Below, piece after piece: positions 1-8,916 of a stretch of 64,000 nucleotides of DNA. How positions within the stretch are numbered: the stretch's first letter is position 1; every line of letters starts with the position of its first letter. The translations under genes and the position numbers were made by a program. The notes under the pieces were generated by a model. That model did no database searches. It was given only the letters and a program-made list of their open reading frames with translations, and had not been told where the DNA came from. Source of the stretch: Alkalihalobacillus sp. CinArs1 (lineage in GTDB: Bacteria; Bacillota; Bacilli; Bacillales; Guptibacillaceae). The stretch lies in contig NZ_CANDOB010000001.1 in assembly GCF_947387515.1 (NCBI RefSeq), positions 372,001-436,000 on the forward strand. The letters are read 5' to 3'.

Positions 1-141
1 CCTAATGTTGATAAATTCATTGGCGAAAAAGATCATGTTTTTCATCCAGTAATACTATTCTTATACAATGTCTTATTGTTATCAATACCCACAACCTTAT
101 TTTCAAAACGAAGTTGCTCTATATTCCTTAATATACTCAAA

Positions 142-169
142 AAGGCAGAACTGAACCGTTCTGCCTTTT
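142..169 (-). terminator. Terminator of the small-peptide array
   Basis: A perfect ten-base-pair hairpin (AAGGCAGAAC paired with GTTCTGCCTT) is followed on the minus strand by a short T-run. It lies just downstream of the last small minus-strand ORF (179-310) and would end the leftward transcript. Confidence 0.75.
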
Positions 170-178
170 GACCAGTGT

Positions 179-310
179 TTAGATGTAAAAACTCTTCTTA
201 TATTCAATACTCTCGATGAGTTCACGTTTTCTTCTCTCATCTAACTCTTGACTTAATGTTCTATGATTCTTTGTTATCTTAACGGTTATGAATAATAATT
301 GTAAGGTCAT
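179..310 (-). CDS. YrzI-type small protein, copy 1
   Basis: This is a 43-residue peptide that starts at an ATG preceded by GGAGGATTTATC, a strong and well-spaced ribosome binding site. The open frame extends upstream, but that extension has no better start. The N-terminus MTLQLLFITVKI is a short hydrophobic stretch followed by a charged, Glu/Arg-rich tail. That is the layout of the Bac_small_YrzI family, proteins of about 46 residues often found in tandem arrays in Bacillus and described as probable sporulation proteins. Function is unknown. It is the last of several small ORFs on the same strand and is followed by a terminator. Confidence 0.6.
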   Translation of the reverse strand: MTLQLLFITVKITKNHRTLSQELDERRKRELIESIEYKKSFYI

Positions 311-418
311 GATAAATCCTCCTCGAACTGTTAGGTTAAGCCTTTCTCTACTGCCATCCATTTTAAAATTGTCTGTCCTAAACCATTCACCACATTCATT
401 CAGTCCTTTCTCAACGTA

Positions 419-565
419 TTAGAATAGCCATGGCTGCTTTCCCAAGACATGGGTTTCACGATTATTTCTGTCTTCTTTTAGTTGTTGATAATGAATCTCT
501 TCTTGGATCGTTTTCTCTTGAATTGTAATTCCAACTTTTATAAACAATAAATTTATCGTTAACAT
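419..565 (-). CDS. YrzI-type small protein, copy 2
   Basis: This 48-residue ORF begins at ATG after AAGGAGAAATGATC. Its N-terminus, MLTINLLFIKVGITIQEKTI, is close to copy 1 and to the YrzI pattern: a hydrophobic beta-like segment followed by a charged helix rich in Glu, Gln and Lys. About 100 bp separate it from copy 1, with no hairpin between, so the two could share a transcript. Function is unknown. The shared N-terminal pattern and the clean ribosome binding site are the reasons for calling it a gene. Confidence 0.55.
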   Translation of the reverse strand: MLTINLLFIKVGITIQEKTIQEEIHYQQLKEDRNNRETHVLGKQPWLF

Positions 566-593
566 GATCATTTCTCCTTAATGTGTTTTTTAA

Positions 594-740
594 TTACAGC
601 CATATTGAACCAGTTCGACTTGCTTTCATCTCATTTTCAGTTACTTGGCGTTGAATATCACGCTTATGAAGTTCTGAACTGAGACTTGGTTCAATGAAAT
701 TCTTTACTCTAGTAATGATCAATAAATGGAATGGTACCAT
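594..740 (-). CDS. Small protein, possible divergent YrzI relative
   Basis: This 48-residue ORF starts at ATG after GAAAGGAGGTCGTTAGC, one of the strongest Shine-Dalgarno matches in the area. The N-terminus (MVPFHLLIITRVKNFI) is again short and hydrophobic, and the rest is charged. Its length equals copy 2 and it lies in series with it, so it may be a diverged paralogue, but the sequence similarity is weak. I do not recognise a function. Confidence 0.4.
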   Translation of the reverse strand: MVPFHLLIITRVKNFIEPSLSSELHKRDIQRQVTENEMKASRTGSIWL

Positions 741-767
741 GCTAACGACCTCCTTTCACATAAAAAT

Positions 768-815
768 TCAGGGGACCCACTTTTTCCTTTTCTTTGCTGC
801 TAAACACTTCATCAT
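768..815 (-). CDS. Tiny basic peptide ORF (15 residues)
   Basis: A 15-codon ORF (MMKCLAAKKRKKWVP) begins after a GAGAGGAGG Shine-Dalgarno sequence about eight bases upstream. It is strongly basic with a central KKRKK block. It lies between the other small ORFs on the same strand. It could be a leader peptide or a translated small protein, and only the ribosome binding site supports translation. Confidence 0.3.
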   Translation of the reverse strand: MMKCLAAKKRKKWVP

Positions 816-845
816 CGCTTTTCCTCCTCTCAAATTTTGGACACA

Positions 846-907
846 AAAAGGCCGCAGGCTTTTACCTGCGGCACATATACTCATACCACAGGAGATCGAC
901 CTGCGGC
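846..907 (-). terminator. Two adjacent hairpins, the first a terminator
   Basis: At 851-872 an eight-base-pair GC-rich hairpin (GCCGCAGG with CCTGCGGC) is followed on the minus strand by CTTTTTG, a typical intrinsic terminator. A second hairpin at 887-907 (CCACAGG with CCTGCGG) reuses the same stem sequence. The pair sits immediately after the 25-residue ORF at 935-1012, so it would end or attenuate the transcript before the other small ORFs. Confidence 0.6.
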
Positions 908-934
908 TTTATATCCAATTCATAAAAAGGATGC

Positions 935-1012
935 CTACTTGATAGGCGCCGGTCGAACCATTTTGAAAGATGCATATTTAGTTCCTGCGATTGCTTTTGT
1001 CATTTCCATCAT
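935..1012 (-). CDS. Small peptide ORF (25 residues)
   Basis: A 25-residue ORF begins at tandem ATGs preceded by AAAAAAAGGAGGTCGAACAA, a near-ideal ribosome binding site. The peptide is basic at its C-terminus (MVRPAPIK). It is the first ORF behind a good sigma-A-like promoter at 1052-1080 and is followed by hairpins with a terminator. A dedicated promoter, ribosome binding site and terminator around so short an ORF suggest a real small gene or regulatory leader. No family is recognised. Confidence 0.45.
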   Translation of the reverse strand: MMEMTKAIAGTKYASFKMVRPAPIK

Positions 1013-1051
1013 TTTGTTCGACCTCCTTTTTTTGTAATGATTTCAAGGGTT

Positions 1052-1080
1052 AGTATATCGATGTCTTATGGTTTTGTAAA
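1052..1080 (-). promoter_or_regulatory. Promoter of the small-peptide array
   Basis: On the minus strand TTTACA (1075-1080) and TATACT (1052-1057) are separated by exactly 17 bp, a strong sigma-A-type promoter. Transcription would start near 1045, some 30 bp before the first small ORF. Confidence 0.65.
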
Positions 1081-1224
1081 CCTTTTTTACTAAATTACCT
1101 GATTATTTCGCAAAAATATTATTTTACGACAATATATACTTATTTTCGACAATGAATCTGAAAGAAGAAACCATGAAAGTTCTATTAACACGGACATACA
1201 CTTATACAAAGCGGAGGTGAGTAC

Positions 1225-2766
1225 ATGCTTAACGTGACAACTGTTGTCCTCGCTATTATCGGTTTCTTGGCTGTTCTTGGCGTGACAGCAACCGTTCAAA
1301 TCGCCATTCAGATGAAAAAATGGTTACGAGATATTGAAAATTCTGAGATGCAGATCGATTCGAATACGTATGCAGCACCGTGGATTCAAAAGGTGATCGA
1401 AGAGTATAAAGCATACCACCTTGCAGGAATATCCCCCATCAATACACAGGCTTTAATTGAAAAGCATTTTTACAAGGAATCTGTTGCAATTTTTGGCTTA
1501 GTCAGAGTACCTGCAGGTGGAATGATGAGATTCATGCAGCAGCTGCCCCCAACTTCTATTATCATTGGAATTCTAGGAACATTTATTGGATTAACGATCG
1601 CGATCGCTTCCATGCAAGAAACACTTCTCTTCTTATCACAGAAACCTGAAGATGCGAACTTAGACCTCGCATCTGTTATCGCTGCGATTTCAAGTCCGTT
1701 CCAAGGTATGAGCGTAGCTTTTGTAACGAGTATCGCAGGAATTGGGAATGCGCTGTTTCTTACCCTGATTCAAAATGGCGTTCTTACTGGTGGAAGAACG
1801 ACTGCTTATTACCTTGATAAAATTATTTCAGACTGTGAAGCTCTCCTCGACCATAACTTACATGCTAGCTTAAGCAAGGAAAAGCCTCATGATGAAATGG
1901 AACGTATCCTAGATAGGCTTGCAGGGCGAATTGAGGATAGTTTCCAAGAAACGCTAGGAGACTTCTCCTCTAGCATGATTCACTTTACAGCTGGATTAGA
2001 AAAAGCGATGCAGGATGTTCATGCTATCCTTACCTCACAGCGAAAATACACAGATCAATTTGCAGAAAGTACATCTACTTTAGAATCGTTTTCTGATAAA
2101 TTACAAGGGTCATTCACCCAGCTAGATGGTGTACAGGAAAAAGCAAACAAGGGGATTTTAGAATTATCTAGTCAGCTGAAAACGCTAGACTCTCAGCTTC
2201 AATCTCTTTCAAGACATCATGAAAACGGTCAGAGAAAGTTTGAACAGCTCGTTCAGCGATCTGATCATTTAATAAAAGAAACGCAGAAAAAATCTGAAGA
2301 AACTGGACAGCATTTTTTACGTGGATTAGATGAACAGATGCAACGTTACCAATCTTCACAGGAAGATTTAGAGCGAAGGGTCCACCAGGCACAAGACGAG
2401 TGGTATTATCGCTATCAAGAAAAACAAAACCAGTATGGCAGAGCATCTCAAGACTTTGCGGAATCTGTCTCCCAGCTTGAAAAAGCTTGGTATACAGCAA
2501 TCGATAAAATCAAGCGTGAAGCGCTCGAACCGATTATGTATAAGATGGAGAGAGATCAAAAAGATCAGCCGCTACAACATGAACTAAGATCTCTTTCAAA
2601 CAGTATGGATTCTCTCTACCAAGGACTTGCAAGAGAATTAAAAGATATTCAACATCACCTATCTGAATCGTATCAGCTCCAGCTTCGGGCCTATGAAGAT
2701 CAACTTCGAAGGCAATCAGCAGCTCAACAACAAATTCACTCTCGAATGATCGGTGATAACCGATGA
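1225..2766 (+). CDS. MotA/TolQ/ExbB-family motor stator protein with long coiled-coil tail
   Basis: This 513-residue protein starts at ATG after GCGGAGGTGAGTAC. A first membrane segment lies at about residues 3-28. Two more, at about 108-133 and 155-187, carry the small-residue-rich pattern of MotA/TolQ/ExbB proton channels (GILGTFIGLTIAI, then SPFQGMSVAFVTSIAG). After about residue 190 comes a tail of more than 300 residues, rich in Gln, Glu, Ser and Lys and predicted by eye to be coiled coil. Flagellar MotA and MotP lack such a tail, while ZorA of Zorya defence motors and some uncharacterised stators have one. The stop overlaps the start of the downstream OmpA-domain gene by 4 bp, so the two form one ion-driven motor unit. 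It probably converts ion flow into rotation of the tail, but the target is unknown. Confidence 0.8.
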   Translation: MLNVTTVVLAIIGFLAVLGVTATVQIAIQMKKWLRDIENSEMQIDSNTYAAPWIQKVIEEYKAYHLAGISPINTQALIEKHFYKESVAIFGLVRVPAGGMMRFMQQLPPTSIIIGILGTFIGLTIAIASMQETLLFLSQKPEDANLDLASVIAAISSPFQGMSVAFVTSIAGIGNALFLTLIQNGVLTGGRTTAYYLDKIISDCEALLDHNLHASLSKEKPHDEMERILDRLAGRIEDSFQETLGDFSSSMIHFTAGLEKAMQDVHAILTSQRKYTDQFAESTSTLESFSDKLQGSFTQLDGVQEKANKGILELSSQLKTLDSQLQSLSRHHENGQRKFEQLVQRSDHLIKETQKKSEETGQHFLRGLDEQMQRYQSSQEDLERRVHQAQDEWYYRYQEKQNQYGRASQDFAESVSQLEKAWYTAIDKIKREALEPIMYKMERDQKDQPLQHELRSLSNSMDSLYQGLARELKDIQHHLSESYQLQLRAYEDQLRRQSAAQQQIHSRMIGDNR

Positions 2767-3452
2767 AAGGTAGAAAGAGGCGGTTTCAATCTGAAAACGG
2801 AGAAGAGCATTATTGGCCCAGTTTCGCTGATATGATGGCGATGATTGTGCTTGTCATGCTATTCGTTGCGATCATAGCGTTCGTTCAAATGATTTATGAT
2901 GCTTATGACCAAACCGTTATGAAGCAGGAACTTGCGAAAGTAGCTGACGTTAAAAAGCATATCAGCGACCTTATTGAGCAGCAGTTAGAAGAGAACGTTG
3001 GGAAAGATAAGATCGTAAGGGGCCCTAACAATACGATTTCCGTTGAAGGGGACATTCTTTTTGATACGGGGAGTGCAGAAGTTAGTCCAGAAGGTAAAGT
3101 AGTATTAAACGAACTCGCAGATGTTTTCGCAAGTTTAATAGAAGAGGAAGACATCAGTCAGTACCTGTACATCATCTTAATCGAAGGTCATACGGATAAA
3201 GTTCCTTATGATAATTGGACGCTATCAGCAGATCGATCGGTTGCAGTCGTGAAAGAGCTCATGAAGGCTAATCCGAAGCTTGCGAGGACGGATTATGCAA
3301 AATATCTAGGTGCAACTGGCTATTCTGAATTTAAACCGATCGTAGAAGGAACAACTGCTGATGCATTTCAAAAGAACAGGCGAATATCCTTTCAAATCAT
3401 CCTTGATGACGAGAAATGGCAAGGACGCTTAAAAGATATTATGACCTATTGA
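2763..3452 (+). CDS. MotB/OmpA-type peptidoglycan-binding motor partner
   Basis: The protein has 229 residues. A short basic N-terminus leads into a single membrane helix at about residues 19-46 that begins PSFADMMAMIVLVMLF. Asp23 sits where MotB, TolR and ZorB carry the ion-binding aspartate. The periplasm-side part is an OmpA-like domain (about residues 95-215) with the marks GDILFDTGSAEV, IEGHTDKVP, LSADRSVAVV and KNRRISF, which anchors the protein to peptidoglycan. The gene overlaps the upstream MotA-like gene by 4 bp, which implies translational coupling. It is shorter than or similar in length to MotS (YtxE), but the partner tail separates this pair from flagellar stators. Confidence 0.8.
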   Translation: MKGRKRRFQSENGEEHYWPSFADMMAMIVLVMLFVAIIAFVQMIYDAYDQTVMKQELAKVADVKKHISDLIEQQLEENVGKDKIVRGPNNTISVEGDILFDTGSAEVSPEGKVVLNELADVFASLIEEEDISQYLYIILIEGHTDKVPYDNWTLSADRSVAVVKELMKANPKLARTDYAKYLGATGYSEFKPIVEGTTADAFQKNRRISFQIILDDEKWQGRLKDIMTY

Positions 3453-3468
3453 TAAACTATAAGAAATA

Positions 3469-3503
3469 AAAAAAGGCCAGTTTAAATAAACTTGGCCTTT
3501 TTG
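3469..3503. terminator. Bidirectional terminator
   Basis: A hairpin with arms AAGGCCAGTTTA and AACTTGGCCTT is flanked by A-runs on the left and T-runs on the right. It sits between the convergent motor operon and yrhC and could serve both. Confidence 0.7.
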
Positions 3504-3513
3504 ACGTTTCGTT

Positions 3514-3738
3514 TCAAGTATCTAGATCGTTTATTTTTTTCTGTATGGCAATCGCACGCGAATAGAAAAACAGCGCGATACCTACTAGTAGAAATCCTCC
3601 ACCAGTCAAGATCAAGACTTTTTCATCTGTTTTCCCTTCCATAGGAAGAAAAGAACCGATATACAGAAACACACTTAAACTCAATAAAATAAATGCATAA
3701 CGTTTGTAGTCTGTCATCTTATTTTGAAGTTCTTTCAT
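3514..3738 (-). CDS. yrhC: YrhC family small membrane protein
   Basis: This is a 74-residue protein with two membrane segments (about residues 16-34 and 44-65) and a charged C-terminus. The open frame begins earlier at a GTG, but GAGAGGTGATCGC lies just ahead of the ATG chosen here. Size, topology and position directly after mccB match B. subtilis YrhC, the last gene of the yrrT-mtnN-mccA-mccB-yrhC unit. Its function is unknown. A 100-bp gap with a terminator-like hairpin separates it from mccB, so it may be expressed partly on its own. Confidence 0.75.
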   Translation of the reverse strand: MKELQNKMTDYKRYAFILLSLSVFLYIGSFLPMEGKTDEKVLILTGGGFLLVGIALFFYSRAIAIQKKINDLDT

Positions 3739-3816
3739 GATGCGATCACCTCTCACACTATTAGTCTAGCATAGAAGTGTGCACTACGAGGTATGTAACT
3801 ATTTCCAAATAAAAGG

Positions 3817-3840
3817 AAATCCCCTTTGTTAAGGGGATTT
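3817..3840 (-). terminator. Terminator after mccB
   Basis: An eight-base-pair hairpin (AAATCCCC with GGGGATTT) lies six bases after the mccB stop and is followed on the minus strand by CCTTTTATTT. It may partly separate yrhC from the operon. Confidence 0.6.
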
Positions 3841-3845
3841 CAACG

Positions 3846-5905
<2,060 letters not shown>

Positions 5906-5917
5906 CAAAAAATCTCA

Positions 5918-6385
5918 CTATTCTGCGAAAACGACATGCCATTCATCACGATGTGAAAGCATTTCGTTTGCAATTTCTTTAGCACCTTCAAGGCTATGGT
6001 TTGCAGCCCATCCACACTGTACCTCATTACAAGCTGGGACTTCTTCCGCTGCTAAAACGTCATTCAACGTTTTATCAAGTACACTAAGAATCTCATCATA
6101 GTCAGAGTGATTTAGAACAGCAAGGTAGAAGCCTGTTTGGCATCCCATCGGTCCTATATCAACAACGTTATCTAAGTGATTACGAATGTTTTCTGCCATC
6201 AAGTGCTCGATCGAGTGAAGACCCGCCATCTCCATGTGAGCTTTATTCGGTTGTTTGAATCGAATATCGTATTTATAGATCTCATCACCTTTAGGACCTT
6301 TTGTGACGCCTACTAGTCTCACATATGGTGCTGCCACTTTCGTATGATCAAGGTTGAAACTTTCTACGTTCATTTTGTTAGCCAA
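5918..6385 (-). CDS. luxS: S-ribosylhomocysteine lyase
   Basis: This 155-residue enzyme splits S-ribosylhomocysteine into homocysteine and DPD, the AI-2 precursor. The metal ligands are visible: His57 and His61 in HSIEH and Cys124 in VQCGW. The catalytic Cys82 lies in MGCQTGFY. The TTG start is chosen because GAGGAG lies ten bases ahead; the frame overlaps the end of mtnN by 8 bp. In B. subtilis luxS is elsewhere. Here it sits between mtnN, which makes its substrate, and mccA, which uses its product, so the complete SAH-to-cysteine route is one operon. Confidence 0.93.
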   Translation of the reverse strand: MANKMNVESFNLDHTKVAAPYVRLVGVTKGPKGDEIYKYDIRFKQPNKAHMEMAGLHSIEHLMAENIRNHLDNVVDIGPMGCQTGFYLAVLNHSDYDEILSVLDKTLNDVLAAEEVPACNEVQCGWAANHSLEGAKEIANEMLSHRDEWHVVFAE

Positions 6386-7082
6386 TATTCTTCAACTCCT
6401 CTACAAGATTTAATACCAAGTTAGCTGAGTTAATCGATGCTGTCTCAAGGAACTGTTCGAAGGAAATATTCGATTCTTTTCCAGCGATATCTGAGAGAGA
6501 ACGGATCACAACAAATGGCGTGTTAAACTGATAGCAAACTTGAGCGATTGCACCCGCCTCCATCTCAGCTGCATCGAGATTCTTAAGACGTGATCTTACG
6601 TAATCAACTCTTACTGCATCGTTCATGAAGGAATCGCCGGTTGCGATTAATCCTTTCACGACTTGATGCTCTGTGACTTTTTCTGCGCTTCTCTCTGCTG
6701 CTTCAACAAGCACTTTTTCTGGTTCATAAAGAGCCGGCATTTGCGGAACTTGCCCATATTCATAACCAAATATGGTCGCATCCACATCATGGTAGCGAAC
6801 TTCACTTGAAATTACGATATCGCCAACCTTTAAATCAGGATTAAAGCCCCCAGCTGACCCTGTGTTTATGATGTAATCTGGTTCGAATAGCTGGTTCAAT
6901 AACGTTGTACCGATCGCTGCGTTCACTTTACCAATTCCTGATTTCAATAGAACAACTTCTTGCCCATCGATTTCACCAGTTGTGAATTCAGATTTTGCAA
7001 TGGTATGTTCCTTCCTGTTCTCAAGGCGATCTCGTAAAATTCTAACTTCCTCTTCCATAGCTCCAATAATACCGATCTTCAT
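6378..7082 (-). CDS. mtnN: 5'-methylthioadenosine/S-adenosylhomocysteine nucleosidase
   Basis: This 234-residue enzyme removes adenine from MTA and SAH, giving methylthioribose and S-ribosylhomocysteine. The acidic N-terminal motif GAMEEEV holds the catalytic Glu. The motif [12 protein letters not shown] and the catalytic Asp in SLSDIAG near residue 197 match the MtnN (Pfs) family. AAAGGAG precedes the ATG. Its end overlaps luxS by 8 bp, so SRH made here is passed directly to the next enzyme of the operon. Confidence 0.93.
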   Translation of the reverse strand: MKIGIIGAMEEEVRILRDRLENRKEHTIAKSEFTTGEIDGQEVVLLKSGIGKVNAAIGTTLLNQLFEPDYIINTGSAGGFNPDLKVGDIVISSEVRYHDVDATIFGYEYGQVPQMPALYEPEKVLVEAAERSAEKVTEHQVVKGLIATGDSFMNDAVRVDYVRSRLKNLDAAEMEAGAIAQVCYQFNTPFVVIRSLSDIAGKESNISFEQFLETASINSANLVLNLVEELKNIG

Positions 7083-7101
7083 GACGTACTCCTTTACAGT
7101 T

Positions 7102-7740
7102 TCATTTTTTGACCGCTTCTATCAGCCAAACAAAATCGTTCAACTGAGTAAAAGCTACCTCAAATCCATTTTTCTTAAATAATTCTTCTAGCACCGGAAT
7201 AGTCGTATAATATTCCGTCTGTAAGTCTTGAAGTAAATTCAAATACCCCTGTGACTTTACTTTTTCATGCATTTTTGTCCTAGCATCCTCATTTTGGAAT
7301 GCCGTGTCTGCAAATACAATTTTATCATTCTCACTCAGTAGTTGGCTATATTTGTGAATAGCTTCTTCCTTTTCAGTGTCGGTCAAATGATGGAACGCGT
7401 ACGTACTCACAATCGTTTGAACCGAATGTTCAAGCTCTGGATAATCTAGAAAATCCCCATCTAAAAGCGTTAACTTCGGGAACCTTTCCTTAGCTTTGTC
7501 TCTCATCGCTTTGGACGGCTCCACGCCAGTCACACTTAACCCTTTATCCAATAGAATAGCAGTGAGATTACCTGTTCCTACCCCAAACTCAAGCACATTA
7601 CCCACAGATGCGTGAGCTACAGAAGCGAGTATTTGAGTGTATCCTTTGAATACATCACGATACTCTTCGTCCTGACCTGATACGGTCGTATCATAAGAGT
7701 CAGCCCACCGCTCAAACAAATCAATGAATTCTCTCCCCAT
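7102..7740 (-). CDS. yrrT: SAM-dependent methyltransferase YrrT
   Basis: The protein has 212 residues with a Rossmann-type methyltransferase fold. Motif I is VLEFGVGTGNLTAILL at about residues 49-64, and an acidic DGDFLDYP loop follows. It is the first gene of the operon and lies 19 bp before mtnN, so the SAH it produces is recycled by its neighbours. The methyl acceptor is not known for YrrT. The upstream ribosome binding site (GTGAAG) is weak. A palindrome 26-54 bp before the start may be the operator for CymR. Confidence 0.8.
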   Translation of the reverse strand: MGREFIDLFERWADSYDTTVSGQDEEYRDVFKGYTQILASVAHASVGNVLEFGVGTGNLTAILLDKGLSVTGVEPSKAMRDKAKERFPKLTLLDGDFLDYPELEHSVQTIVSTYAFHHLTDTEKEEAIHKYSQLLSENDKIVFADTAFQNEDARTKMHEKVKSQGYLNLLQDLQTEYYTTIPVLEELFKKNGFEVAFTQLNDFVWLIEAVKK

Positions 7741-7765
7741 TATATCTTCACATCACTTTCATAAT

Positions 7766-7793
7766 TTAATTCATAGTATTAAGGTATGAATAA
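7766..7793. promoter_or_regulatory. Palindromic candidate operator before yrrT
   Basis: An inverted repeat, ATTCATA (7769-7775) with TATGAAT (7785-7791), is separated by nine bases and flanked by AT. It lies 26-54 bp upstream of yrrT. CymR represses the equivalent operon in B. subtilis through an AT-rich palindrome, and cymR is present at 24967-25386, so CymR is the best candidate. The assignment is inference. Confidence 0.4.
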
Positions 7794-7910
7794 TATGCTT
7801 TTATGGTTCTAATTTAACACAAACCTTTTTACATATCAATTTGTCAGTTTTCTTCTTAAGGTGTAAAATTATAAATTGCGAAGGATGGATTAAGAAAAGG
7901 AGAGACAAAG

Positions 7911-8117
7911 ATGGAATTTTCTCTTGAACGAATTGATGACAAAGTGGAATTTTTCGAGTCGTTTTCCCTTGAAGATCTCGAGAAGAAAATCCAAGTTCAA
8001 ATCGATAACAACCGGGCTTTGATGCTACACGTTCACCATGTTCAGCACCAGGTGTTAACAAACGAAAAAACAGGCAGACCCTATTATTCAGCCGTTGTAC
8101 ATTTTAAAGCAAAATAA
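7911..8117 (+). CDS. yrzA: YrzA family protein (DUF2536)
   Basis: This 68-residue protein starts at ATG after AAAAGGAGAGACAAAG. The conserved N-terminal run DKVEFFE, the central HVHHVQHQV and the ending YYSAVVHFKAK match the DUF2536/YrzA family of Bacillaceae. The position between yrrT and yrrS is the same as in B. subtilis. It has no membrane segment or known catalytic motif, and its function is unknown. Confidence 0.75.
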   Translation: MEFSLERIDDKVEFFESFSLEDLEKKIQVQIDNNRALMLHVHHVQHQVLTNEKTGRPYYSAVVHFKAK

Positions 8118-8156
8118 AAAAGGGAGCGGACCTCAATCATGAGATCTGCTCCCTTT
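8118..8156. terminator. Bidirectional terminator between yrzA and yrrS
   Basis: A long hairpin with arms AAGGGAGC and GCTCCCTT extended by inner pairing is bordered by an A-run on the left and a T-rich stretch on the right, between two convergent genes. Confidence 0.7.
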
Positions 8157-8164
8157 CTTCATAT

Positions 8165-8827
8165 TCATTTTACTTTAGCGCTGACAGGTTTCCAGCCTTT
8201 TTCATCGACCCACTCTAGTTCAACGACATACTGCGTCCCATCGCCGCCTTTTTGACTAACAGTTGCTTCAGACTTTTGAGGTCCTCCGTTTCCACCAAGC
8301 CAATGTACGACCATTTCTTCTTTAGGAAAGCCGACTACTGTCTCAACAGCATCTAGCTTTTCGTTCCAGTCAACGCTACCTTTGTCATAGCTTGATACGT
8401 GATTACTACTGTCTTGAGATGTTCCTACAGGTTGCCATGGTCCTTCTAGATTGACCTCACCGGACTCGTTAGAAGCTTCCTCTTCTTCAGAAGCGTTTTC
8501 GTCATTTTGTTCTTTGTCATCTTGAGACTCTTCTTCGTTCTTAGTTTCTTCATTACTAGCGTCATCGTTAGTTTCTTCATCTGTTGCTGAATCGCTTGCC
8601 TCATCAGAAGTAACTGCATCTTCCGTATTGCTATTGTTTGATTCGGATTGAGTTGCTTCAGTAGAGGCTGTTTCCTCCCCAGCAGTTGGTTCGGTATTAT
8701 CGCCATTAAAAAAGATATTTACAATAAGAATCAGGATGACTACTCCTACTATTCCAATAAGACTGTTTAAAATGATATTTTGTTTTCTTTTTGAATGACG
8801 AGCATTATATCGTGATTTCACGTTCAT
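8165..8827 (-). CDS. yrrS: YrrS family membrane-anchored protein (DUF1510)
   Basis: The 220-residue protein has a basic N-terminus (RYNARHSKRKQN) and one membrane helix at about residues 18-41. A very acidic low-complexity linker of Glu, Asp, Ser, Thr and Asn covers about residues 45-128. The folded C-terminal domain (about 129-220) is the DUF1510 part, with the tryptophan-containing segments GPWQPVGTSQ and WLGGNGGPQKSEA. Predicted topology places the C-terminal domain outside the membrane. Position before pbpI, as in B. subtilis, suggests an envelope role, but the activity is unknown. Confidence 0.78.
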   Translation of the reverse strand: MNVKSRYNARHSKRKQNIILNSLIGIVGVVILILIVNIFFNGDNTEPTAGEETASTEATQSESNNSNTEDAVTSDEASDSATDEETNDDASNEETKNEEESQDDKEQNDENASEEEEASNESGEVNLEGPWQPVGTSQDSSNHVSSYDKGSVDWNEKLDAVETVVGFPKEEMVVHWLGGNGGPQKSEATVSQKGGDGTQYVVELEWVDEKGWKPVSAKVK

Positions 8828-8916
8828 CCACTCCTCTATTTAACTGTTGCTCATATTCTACCATCTCTAGAGGATTCGTTTAAGGCTTGACTTTTCCTTC
8901 TATAACCAAAAATTTT

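Noticed and set aside
1-171. Open plus-strand frame from the left edge that might be the end of a membrane protein
   Set aside because: It reads straight through the terminator hairpin at 142-169 and shows no family motif. It could be the tail of a gene outside the window but cannot be supported.
694-1037. Two overlapping plus-strand ORFs of 82 and 66 codons
   Set aside because: They are antisense to the small minus-strand ORFs and translate the hairpins. Neither has a Shine-Dalgarno sequence, whereas the minus-strand ORFs do.
1225-3756. A complete Zorya defence system
   Set aside because: Only ZorA/ZorB-like parts are present. No ZorC, ZorD or ZorE homologue follows; the next genes are yrhC and mccB.
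7741-7910. SAM riboswitch before the yrrT operon
   Set aside because: The gap lacks the conserved S-box stems and any terminator; only the short palindrome is visible.
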